Positions 43,970-50,682 of a stretch of 64,000 nucleotides of DNA are shown piece by piece. Source of the stretch: an uncultured Lactobacillus sp. (GTDB taxonomy: Bacteria > Bacillota > Bacilli > Lactobacillales > Lactobacillaceae); assembly GCA_910587695.1 (NCBI GenBank), contig CAJUNC010000013.1, forward strand, positions 22,494 through 86,493, given 5' to 3'. The notes under the pieces are model-generated. The model worked only from the letters and a program-made list of their open reading frames with translations, was not told where the DNA came from and ran no database searches. Position 1 is the stretch's first letter; every line of letters starts with the position of its first letter. Both the position numbers and the translations under genes were made by a program.

Positions 43970-44395
43970 ATGATTCAAGAAATATCATCTGACGATAGAT
44001 TAAGAAACAACATCATCAATTTGAGAGAATCTAGAAACTTGTCACAAAGTGAGCTTGCAAAACTTATGGGAATACACAATTCATACATTAGTAAAATTGA
44101 AAGCGGTACTAGAAAAGTTTCTACGTCTGAGCTAAATAAGCTCGCAGCAATTTTCGATGTTTCTACTGACTATCTATTAGGCAGAAAAAAAACTAAAGAT
44201 TCCAGTGAAGAACAAGAAACAAAAGACTTGAAAAAATTTCTTGAAGATAATTTGGATAATGGGATGACTTTTGGGGATGGAAAAGTCACACAAGAAGATA
44301 GAGAAAAGCTCGAGATAGCTTTAACTCAAATTTTCTATAGATATCATGATGAATTTAAGAAAAGGAAAGAAGAAAAAGGTGGATTTAAGTTTTAG
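43970..44395 (+). CDS. XRE-family phage repressor (ImmR/CI-like)
   Basis: 141 residues: an N-terminal HTH_XRE domain (LRESRNLSQSELAKLMGIHNSYISKIESGTRKVSTSELNKLA, about 20-60, with DYLLGRK after it) and a charged helical C-terminal part. It lacks a LexA-type peptidase domain. That fits control by the neighbouring metalloprotease, as in the ImmR-ImmA pair of ICEBs1. Start ATG 43970 is preferred: AAGAGGTG lies just upstream, while the GTG at 43961 is inside that site. It should bind the palindromes at 43809-43942. Confidence 0.88.
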   Translation: MIQEISSDDRLRNNIINLRESRNLSQSELAKLMGIHNSYISKIESGTRKVSTSELNKLAAIFDVSTDYLLGRKKTKDSSEEQETKDLKKFLEDNLDNGMTFGDGKVTQEDREKLEIALTQIFYRYHDEFKKRKEEKGGFKF

Positions 44396-44408
44396 GTGGT
44401 GTTTCGTT

Positions 44409-44837
44409 ATGTGGAAATATAGGAAAATTTTAGAAAAAATTTACGATCAAACTGATACATATGATCCGCTTGAAATCGCAAAGTATTTTGATATTCCTAT
44501 CAAGTATATAGATATGCTTAATCCTCTAGCGAAAACAATCTATCTTTACGACCAACCTGTAATACTCATGTCAGACAGCTTATATGAAAGCAACGCAAAA
44601 TATTACGTTTGCGGACATGAGTTAGGACATATCTTCAAGCATACTGGTATCGCTTGTTCTTATGATAGTAACATGCATTTTAGATCTAGCATGGAACGTG
44701 AAGCTGATTTATTTAGTTTTGAGCTATGTAATTCTTTTTACTGTGAAGAAAATGGGGAATACGCTAGTGAGATAAAACAGCTAAATTATTCTTATGGCGT
44801 GCCAGAAAATTTTTATTTTGGTGAATCATTAACTTAA
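44409..44837 (+). CDS. ImmA/IrrE-type metallopeptidase
   Basis: 142 residues with the zinc motif HELGH inside CGHELGHIFKH near residue 78 and the third ligand region EREADLFSFEL near 104. In related elements ImmA cleaves the ImmR repressor after DNA damage or quorum signals and so induces excision. The start at 44409 (MWKYRKILEKIYD) follows AGGTGG and lies 13 bases after the repressor stop; an earlier in-frame ATG inside the repressor gene is less likely. The full repressor-protease pair is intact in an otherwise broken prophage. Confidence 0.88.
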   Translation: MWKYRKILEKIYDQTDTYDPLEIAKYFDIPIKYIDMLNPLAKTIYLYDQPVILMSDSLYESNAKYYVCGHELGHIFKHTGIACSYDSNMHFRSSMEREADLFSFELCNSFYCEENGEYASEIKQLNYSYGVPENFYFGESLT

Positions 44838-44842
44838 ACACA

Positions 44843-44870
44843 GTCCAAATACTGATGACTTTAAAAGCTG
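44843..44870 (+). repeat. 28-bp leader element, copy 1
   Basis: GTCCAAAT then ACTGATGACTTTAAAAGCTG; one base differs from the majority form (CTTT for CGTT). It ends 25 nt before the ATG of the membrane protein at 44896. Confidence 0.85.
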
Positions 44871-44895
44871 GACTCTTAAATTGGGGGAAATTTTT

Positions 44896-45603
44896 ATGTA
44901 TTATTTTTTGGAAACTCTTTGTTATGTAGGCTTAATATCATTTGTTGTAGGACTTATTTGGCTAATATTCAATTTAACAAAAAACAGAAATTTTAGAATT
45001 CCTGTTTTGGTGATGCTATTTGGATTAGTATTCTTTTTGGGCGCCCCCGCTATTTATGCCTATAGAACAAATGCAAAAGAAGCGGCAGCTGAAGCTCAAT
45101 CACGAAAAGAATCATCTGAACTCGATAGTCTATTATCCGATGATACAGACAGCTCATATGAAGACGATGACTCTTCATCTAGTTCAAGTGAAGAGTCAAG
45201 CTATACTTCACTTGATGAAGAAGATTCTAGTGAAAGTGAAGCTTCATCTGAGGTTACTACTGAAAATCCAGATATTACTACTCTATTTGATGTTAAAAAC
45301 ATGGATCAGTACACTAGTGGCGAACTAACAGGTAAAGCAGTATCCTTACATAATTTTCATATTGTAGACTCAGGTAACGGTAAAGATAAGTTAGGGGAAT
45401 ATCACTATCTATTATCTCCTAAAGATAGCAATGCTTTATTTCTAGTAGTTACAGATAAGAAATTGCACCCCGACAAAGATGGTCAGGTTACTTTAGATGG
45501 ATTACTAAATGGTCTTGGCACTGTTAATTCTAGCCAAATCGGAGCAGGAATAAGCCGTATATATGAAGACAAGGATGCAATTTTATTTATATCAGATTTC
45601 TAA
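44896..45603 (+). CDS. Phage-cargo membrane protein with Ser/Asp/Glu-rich linker
   Basis: 235 residues. Two N-terminal membrane helices (about 1-25 and 33-55) are followed by a linker of about 65 residues made almost only of S, D and E (DDSSSSSSEESS). A folded C-terminal domain of about 110 residues (YTSGELTGKAVSLHNFHIVD to SRIYEDKDAILFISDF) follows, probably outside the cell. I do not recognise the C-terminal domain. ATG 44896 follows GGGGGAAA; an upstream TTG is part of that site. It is the first gene of the cargo block. Confidence 0.75.
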   Translation: MYYFLETLCYVGLISFVVGLIWLIFNLTKNRNFRIPVLVMLFGLVFFLGAPAIYAYRTNAKEAAAEAQSRKESSELDSLLSDDTDSSYEDDDSSSSSSEESSYTSLDEEDSSESEASSEVTTENPDITTLFDVKNMDQYTSGELTGKAVSLHNFHIVDSGNGKDKLGEYHYLLSPKDSNALFLVVTDKKLHPDKDGQVTLDGLLNGLGTVNSSQIGAGISRIYEDKDAILFISDF

Positions 45604-45658
45604 GAATAGGAATCTATGTACATCCCTGCTCTTAGTGACACGGTGTCCTGATGCTACT

Positions 45659-45686
45659 GTCCAAATACTGACGACGTTAAAAGCTG
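45659..45686 (+). repeat. 28-bp leader element, copy 2
   Basis: GTCCAAAT then ACTGACGACGTTAAAAGCTG; one base differs (GACGACG for GATGACG). It ends 25 nt before the ATG at 45712, the same spacing as copy 1. Confidence 0.85.
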
Positions 45687-45711
45687 ATTACACATAAAAA
45701 GGAGAATTACT

Positions 45712-46314
45712 ATGTACAAAAAGAAATTATTATCTTTTGCTTTATTGGGAGTTTGTTCCATTGTTTTATCTGCTTGTGCCGGCTCGACTGATTCTAAAAA
45801 AGATACATCATCGAGTTCATCGAGTGCTAAAAATGAAGTTGTCTTGAAAAATACAGAACTTCGTAACAAATTTAATAGTATCAAAGTTGGCGATATTATG
45901 GATTCCGGAAATGGTGGTTCAACACTTGATGAAGTTAAAAAATCACTAGGTAAGCCTACAAAATTTCAAGGCACTTCCGCTAAAACTGGTACTTGGACTA
46001 AAAATGGAGTCACTATAATGCTTCACTTTGTAGACGATAAGGTTGTAACTAAGGATCTTAGCGGATTTAAATTTGGAAAACGTGAAGAAAAATTAACTTT
46101 AGATGCATTTAACCAGATCCAAACTGGTGCATCATACGATGAAATCATCAAAAATTACGGTGAGCCTGATAGTTTAAATGAACTGGTCATTAGTGGTGAA
46201 ACAAAGATTACAGCTATTTGGTTAACTGGTATCAAAGGTAGTTCGTATGCTAATGCAACGCTCCAGTTTACTAATGGTCAATTAACATCTAAAACACAAT
46301 CAGAACTAAAATAA
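45712..46314 (+). CDS. DUF3862-type lipoprotein
   Basis: A 200-residue secreted lipoprotein: MYKKKLLSFALLGVCSIVLSAC has the lipobox LSAC with the modified cysteine at residue 22. A serine-rich tether and two copies of a BLIP/SmpA-like module follow (VGDIMDSGNGGSTLDEVKKSLGKPT, and LDAFNQIQTGASYDEIIKNYGEPD). This matches DUF3862 lipoproteins of lactobacilli and their phages. Function is unproven. Location between integrase and repressor suggests a lysogenic conversion or exclusion role. AAAGGAG precedes the ATG. Confidence 0.85.
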   Translation: MYKKKLLSFALLGVCSIVLSACAGSTDSKKDTSSSSSSAKNEVVLKNTELRNKFNSIKVGDIMDSGNGGSTLDEVKKSLGKPTKFQGTSAKTGTWTKNGVTIMLHFVDDKVVTKDLSGFKFGKREEKLTLDAFNQIQTGASYDEIIKNYGEPDSLNELVISGETKITAIWLTGIKGSSYANATLQFTNGQLTSKTQSELK

Positions 46315-46379
46315 ATCAATTTACAGCCCGTCTCCATGGCGGTTTTATAAGACACAAAAAAGAATTATATCAATAATAC

Positions 46380-46407
46380 GTCCAAACACTGATGACGTTA
46401 AAAGCTG
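46380..46407 (+). repeat. 28-bp leader element, copy 3
   Basis: GTCCAAAC then ACTGATGACGTTAAAAGCTG. Unlike the other copies it stands 106 nt before the next start codon (rhuM at 46514), so an intervening gene start may have been lost or displaced. Confidence 0.85.
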
Positions 46408-46513
46408 ATACATAGTTCTTGATTGAATTTTATTGCTGGGCATCTCTGAATAGCTTTTCAGGCTTAGCCATAGCACGGCGTCCCCTCATTAAATTTGGAA
46501 AGGAGTTACAATT

Positions 46514-47438
46514 ATGTCCACCCTACCTACGAAGTTCCTAGTATATAAAACAGATGATAGCAATGTAACTATTGATGTTATTGTAGACCAAGGAACTATT
46601 TGGGCAAGTCAAAAATCTATCGCACAACTATTTGGAAAAAGTGTTTCCACTATCAACGAACACTTAAAACAAATCTATTCCACTGAGGAGCTTTCTCCGG
46701 AATCAACTATTCGGAAATTCCGAATAGTTCAAAATGAAGGTGGTCATGATGTAACTCGCAATATCAATTATTACAACCTTGATGCGATAATTTCTGTCGG
46801 CTATCGTGTTAACTCGATCCAAGCAACTCGTTTTCGTCAATGGGCTACCCAAACGCTTAAAGAATACATGATCAAGGGCTTTGTACTTGATGATGAACGA
46901 CTAAAGCAAGGCGAAACGCTGTTAGGTAAAGACTATTTTGATGAACTTCTTGAACGTGTTAGATCCATCAGAGCTAGTGAGCGACGAATTTGGCAAAAGA
47001 TCACTGATATTTTTGCTGAGATCAGTGTCGATTACGATAAAAACAGTCCTATCACACATAGATTCTATGCCAATGTTCAAAATAAGTTCCACTATGCTAT
47101 TACTGATCAGACTGCAGCCGAGATAATCTATCACACTGCTGATCATAATAAAGAACACATGGGACTTACGACTTGGAAAAATGCTCCAGATGGCAGGATC
47201 CTTAAATCTGACACTAAGATCGCTAAAAACTATTTAGACGAAAAACAAATCAAACAGTTAGAAAGAAACGTTACTGGCTACTTTGATTACGTGGAATGAA
47301 GGACATGGCTCTATTTCTATGAAAGATGCTCAACAAAAAGCTTCAGATGAATATGATATCTTCAATAAGACACAGAAGATCACTTCTGATTTTGATAAGC
47401 AAATCAAAAATATGCTAGACGATCCTAATAGCGTGTAG
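46514..47438 (+). pseudogene. RhuM family protein, disrupted near the C-terminus
   Basis: The first 261 codons (to 47299) encode a RhuM/virulence RhuM-type protein: IWASQKSIAQLFGKSVSTINEHL, NEGGHDVTRNINYYNLDAIISVGYRV, FRQWATQTLKEYMIKGFVLDDERLK. They end GYFDYVE then TGA. The normal C-terminal tail is still present in another frame at 47301-47438 (SISMKDAQQKASDEYDIFNKTQKITSDFDKQI). Roughly 30 codons between appear deleted, with a frame change. RhuM function is unknown; it is frequent in phages, islands and restriction loci. The truncated product might still fold. Confidence 0.85.
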
Positions 47439-47465
47439 TCCAAATACTGATGACGTTAAAAGCTG
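47438..47465 (+). repeat. 28-bp leader element, copy 4
   Basis: GTCCAAAT then ACTGATGACGTTAAAAGCTG. Its first base is the last base of the rhuM tail stop codon. It ends 24 nt before the TTG start at 47490. Confidence 0.85.
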
Positions 47466-47489
47466 ATACATATAGAAAGAATGATCAAA

Positions 47490-48053
47490 TTGAATAAAAT
47501 TACAAAATTGGCTGTTACTGCCCTACTAACAACATTTTTACTTGCTGGATGCACTAGCCAATCTGACGACAGCAAAGCAAGCTCCAGTAGTAAGGCTAGA
47601 TCTGAAAAACTTGCAAAAGAATCATCAAAAAGAAAAGAAGAAAGTAAAAAGAAAGCTGAAAGCCAAAAAGCTGCCAGTGAGTCTGCTAAGGCTGAAAGTG
47701 AAGCACAAGTTGCATCTGAACAAGCTTCTAGCCAAATACAACAAAGCAGTGAACAAACTCAAGCCCAACAAACAGCCCCTGCGCAGCCTCAACAAAAAAC
47801 TCAGAGTCAAATTAATATGGAACGTGGCTACGATTCTAAAGGTAATCCTGTAATGCCTGGTCAAGATCATGCTCCTGGTACTGATGTTTATGGCAATTCA
47901 GATTCTTGGGTTCAAGATCAAGTTGAGTGGGCTAAGCAAAATGGCTACCTAAATCAAGATGGTACACCAACAGAAAAGGGCCAACAAGCCAATGCAGAAG
48001 TCGAAGCAAATGCTAATTCTGATGATACTGGTAATACGAATAATGCATATTAA
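47490..48053 (+). CDS. Phage-cargo lipoprotein with K/S/A/E-rich stalk
   Basis: 187 residues from TTG 47490 (an in-frame ATG at 47481 stands one base after AGAAAG, too close). Signal peptide NKITKLAVTALLTTFLLAGC has lipobox LAGC. A long low-complexity stalk of S, K, A, E and Q spans residues about 25-110. A compact C-terminal region (MERGYDSKGNPVMPGQDH, WVQDQVEWAKQNGYLNQDGTPT) follows, which looks like a small helical module. No named family is certain. It is related in signal and stalk to the next lipoprotein. Confidence 0.75.
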   Translation: MNKITKLAVTALLTTFLLAGCTSQSDDSKASSSSKARSEKLAKESSKRKEESKKKAESQKAASESAKAESEAQVASEQASSQIQQSSEQTQAQQTAPAQPQQKTQSQINMERGYDSKGNPVMPGQDHAPGTDVYGNSDSWVQDQVEWAKQNGYLNQDGTPTEKGQQANAEVEANANSDDTGNTNNAY

Positions 48054-48064
48054 AAATAACACTC

Positions 48065-48092
48065 GTCCAAATACTGATGACGTTAAAAGCTG
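48065..48092 (+). repeat. 28-bp leader element, copy 5
   Basis: GTCCAAAT then ACTGATGACGTTAAAAGCTG, identical to copy 4. It ends 22 nt before the ATG at 48115. Confidence 0.85.
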
Positions 48093-48114
48093 AAATGTAT
48101 AGGAGGTGATACCA

Positions 48115-48633
48115 ATGAATAAGAGACATATTACATCTGCTCTCTTGTGTTTAAGCCTATTGTCGCTTGCTGGTTGCTCTGATCAATCAAGTAATAAAGC
48201 TGATGCACTCAGTAGTAGCAAGGCTAAATCAGAACGGCTTGCCAAAGAATCCTCGAAGAAAAAAGCGTCTGAAAGTGAGCAACAAAAACGAGACAGCCAA
48301 TCTCAAGCTGACAGTGCATCTATTGAACAAAATGAAATTGATGCCGATAATGCTTTTGCCGAGCTTGAGGCTACAACACAAGAAAGTTCATCTGCCACTG
48401 AATATCCAACTACTTCAGATAGTGATTCACAACAACAGCAGACAAGTTCTCAAACACTGAATGGTGAATTACCGCCGTTCGATGGTACGTTAACAGACTT
48501 TCTTAATAAATACGGGATGACCCCTGCTGCATACAAAGTTCAACATTTTGGCATGACTCCGATGGAAGCTCTGCAATCTACTCCAGATATTTTAGAAACT
48601 TCTGGAGAGATTCAGACCGAAGGCGGGTATTAA
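48115..48633 (+). CDS. Phage-cargo lipoprotein, paralogous signal and stalk
   Basis: 172 residues. MNKRHITSALLCLSLLSLAGC has lipobox LAGC. Then SSKAKSERLAKESSKKK, nearly the same as in the upstream lipoprotein (SSKARSEKLAKESSKRK), and a Q/S/D/E-rich stalk. The C-terminal module (DGTLTDFLNKYGMTPAAYKVQHFGMTPMEALQ) differs from that of the neighbour. ATG 48115 is eight bases after AGGAGG. The pattern is shared anchor with swapped head. Confidence 0.78.
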   Translation: MNKRHITSALLCLSLLSLAGCSDQSSNKADALSSSKAKSERLAKESSKKKASESEQQKRDSQSQADSASIEQNEIDADNAFAELEATTQESSSATEYPTTSDSDSQQQQTSSQTLNGELPPFDGTLTDFLNKYGMTPAAYKVQHFGMTPMEALQSTPDILETSGEIQTEGGY

Positions 48634-48656
48634 CCAATGATTGTGAGGTTTTAAAA

Positions 48657-49220
48657 TTGAATGATCAAAACAGCAATGAACCAAAGTTTTGGAAAGGCGA
48701 TTCCGTAAAAGGATTTTCTTATGGGGCTTTCGCTGGTTTAATAACGGGTATTCTTAACATCAGCTTATGGAATATTCCACATTTAGGGTTTATCGTTTTT
48801 ATTGCAATTTGGTTACTTATCGGTACTAACCCAACTTTCAAAGATAAACGATCACCAGAAGAAATCAAACGCGACAACGAACAACACCTTGAAAAAATGA
48901 AGGAAGAAAGAATTGCAAAAGCAAATGCTAAAGCTATCAAAAAGCAAGCTGCTACCGAGAAACTAGATATGCAACTCAAGAAAAACGAGCTCAAGTTACA
49001 GAAACAACAACTTAAAAGTAGAACTAAAATCAAATGCCCGAAATGTAAAAGCACCAACGTTCAACCTCTTGGCGTACATAAAAAAGGATTTTCTGTCGGT
49101 AAAGCAGTAGGTGGCGCTGTTTTGATCGGTGGTTTTGGGACGATGGCTGGATTTGCGGGTAAACGAACGAAGAAAACTGATTTTGTTTGTTTAAAATGCG
49201 GTAAACAATTTAAAAAATAG
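48657..49220 (+). CDS. Two-helix membrane protein with C-terminal zinc ribbon
   Basis: 187 residues from TTG 48657, nine bases after GAGG. Layout: a short cytosolic head, one or two membrane helices (FSYGAFAGLITGILNISLW and LGFIVFIAIWLLIG), a basic coiled coil (90-125, KLDMQLKKNELKLQKQQLKS), and then CPKCKSTNVQPLG and CLKCGKQFKK. These form a four-cysteine zinc ribbon interrupted by a glycine-rich loop (GGAVLIGGFGTMAG). No 28-bp element precedes it. Family not recognised beyond zinc-ribbon membrane protein. Last cargo gene before the integrase. Confidence 0.75.
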   Translation: MNDQNSNEPKFWKGDSVKGFSYGAFAGLITGILNISLWNIPHLGFIVFIAIWLLIGTNPTFKDKRSPEEIKRDNEQHLEKMKEERIAKANAKAIKKQAATEKLDMQLKKNELKLQKQQLKSRTKIKCPKCKSTNVQPLGVHKKGFSVGKAVGGAVLIGGFGTMAGFAGKRTKKTDFVCLKCGKQFKK

Positions 49221-49229
49221 CAATTATTC

Positions 49230-49253
49230 CGACCCGTCCAAATGACGGGTTTT
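49230..49253 (+). terminator. Terminator before the integrase gene
   Basis: CCCGTC and GACGGG around a CAAAT loop, followed by TTTTAAT. A similar degenerate sequence (CCCGTCTCCATGGCGG then TTTT) lies near 46325-46345 after the DUF3862 lipoprotein. Confidence 0.65.
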
Positions 49254-49295
49254 AATATCACAACAAAAGAACATACATTCGAAAGGAGCGATAAT

Positions 49296-50389
49296 ATGGC
49301 AAGTATCGTCAAACGTGGTAAGAGCTATCATGTTCGAGTTTCTTGGCGTGATAAAAATGGCGTACTAAAGCAAAAATCTAAAGGTGGCTTTAAAACTAAA
49401 AATGAAGCTCGTCAGTACGCAGTCGAATTAGAGCAACAACTATTTACAGGTATTAATATCAAGCAAAAGAAAATCCCCTTTTCTGAGTATTTTGCTAATT
49501 GGTATCAAGTATATAAACAACCTACTTCAAAGCACTCAACGCAAAAACGATATGAAGTTGCAATAAGACAGATCAACGAGTACTTTCAAGACATTGCGAT
49601 CCAAGACATTACTCGTCATGATTATCAAGTCTTTCTAAATCAATACGGTACGAAACGCTCAAAAAATACCGTTCGGATCATGCACTCAATGATCAAAGCT
49701 TGTGTTAGCTCAGCTATGTACGACGAGATCATCCGAAAAAACTTCACTGAAAATATCCAACTCGTATTCGACCCTGCAAGAACTAGAAAGATAGACTACC
49801 TCTCACTTGATGAACTCAAGCGATTAACTGATCTTTGCTTAAACGGGCGTCAAAAGCGCTATACGTCTCGCTACATGATCTTAACATCATGACTGGAATG
49901 CGTATTGGTGAGATCATGGCACTTACTTGGGACGACATCGATTATCAACGTCAAACGATCACAGTCAATAAGACTTGGGACTATCAAAGTGGTGGTGGAT
50001 TTAAAGCAACGAAAAATGATTCATCTAATCGGACTGTAAACGTAACACAACAATTGCTTGATTGGTTAGCTGAACTCAAAGAAAATAATAGCAATATGGT
50101 ATTTGAAAATGCACGTGGTCAGATCCCAACTTCAGCGGCTGCAAATAATACATTACGCGCGCTCTTAAAACAAGCCAAGATCAAGAAACCATCCTTTCAC
50201 TTCCATTCGCTACGTCATACACATGTTGCCTATCTACTTAGCAAAGGGATCGATATTTTTGTTATTTCTAAGCGATTAGGTCACTCGGATCTATCTACTA
50301 CGACTGATACTTATGCCTATCTTATCCATGAATATCAGCAAACACAAATAAGTGAGATCAAGAAAAATCTCGCTTTGCTGGCTGAGTAA
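49296..50389 (+). pseudogene. int: Phage tyrosine recombinase (integrase), frameshifted
   Basis: From ATG 49296 (after AAAGGAG) the first part has the AP2-like arm-binding domain (IVKRGKSYHVRVSWRDKNGVLKQKS) and the SAM-like core-binding domain. It stops at TGA 49890 after YMILTS. From there a different frame supplies the catalytic domain: the first arginine in TGMRIGE, then HSLRHTHVAYLLSKG, the LGHSD histidine and the TYAYL tyrosine, ending at 50389. All catalytic residues exist, but no single frame joins them. It would need a 1-2 base repair or programmed frameshifting. Adjacent to tRNA-Arg, a usual target. Confidence 0.92.
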
Positions 50390-50411
50390 TTTGTGCAACA
50401 TTTGTGCAACA
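50390..50411 (+). repeat. Tandem 11-bp repeats after the integrase
   Basis: TTTGTGCAACA occurs twice without a gap (50390-50400 and 50401-50411) right after the integrase stop. Direct repeats in this place are often arm-type binding sites of the integrase next to the attachment site. Confidence 0.6.
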
Positions 50412-50455
50412 ACTTTTCAAATTCCTACTGTTTTTAACTGTTTTTTCAATAAAAC

Positions 50456-50498
50456 AAAAAAGGCAAAACGCTGATATAACAACGTTTTGCCTTTTCTT
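50456..50498. terminator. Bidirectional terminator between integrase and tRNA-Arg
   Basis: AAAAAGGCAAAACG and CGTTTTGCCTTTT pair around a loop of about 12 nt. T-runs exist on both strands. Confidence 0.85.
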
Positions 50499-50522
50499 AA
50501 CTGGTATTAACTTCATTTAAAA

Positions 50523-50596
50523 TGATCCGGGTGAGATTCGAACTCACGACCTACGGTTTAGAAGACCGTTGCTCTATCCAACTGAGCTACCAGACC
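50523..50596 (-). tRNA. tRNA-Arg (anticodon UCU)
   Basis: Minus-strand cloverleaf: acceptor GGTCTGG pairs with CCGGATC (two G-U) plus discriminator A. D arm GCTCAGTTGGATAGAGC, anticodon arm ACGGT-CTTCTAA-ACCGT with anticodon TCT, and T arm GTGAGTTCGAATCTCAC. CCA is not encoded. Its 3' end faces the phage integrase. It was probably the attB of the integrated phage, but I found no second copy of its 3' end at the left side of the relic. Confidence 0.95.
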
Positions 50597-50682
50597 ATCG
50601 CAACAAAGTTAATTATACCGTCTTTTTATGATCAAAGTCAATCATTTTCAGATGAAAATTTATAAATTTTTATCTTGTGATC

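Noticed and set aside
44843..44870. Hammerhead ribozyme suggested by CTGATGA in the 28-bp element
   Set aside because: The required GAAA core and flanking stems are absent.
47542..47853. 103-codon alternative frame inside the lipoprotein gene
   Set aside because: Highly basic low-complexity shadow of the A/S/K/E stalk, without start signals.
44843..48092. The five 28-bp copies as a CRISPR array
   Set aside because: Spacing is 600-1100 bp with genes between, and there are no regular spacers or cas genes.
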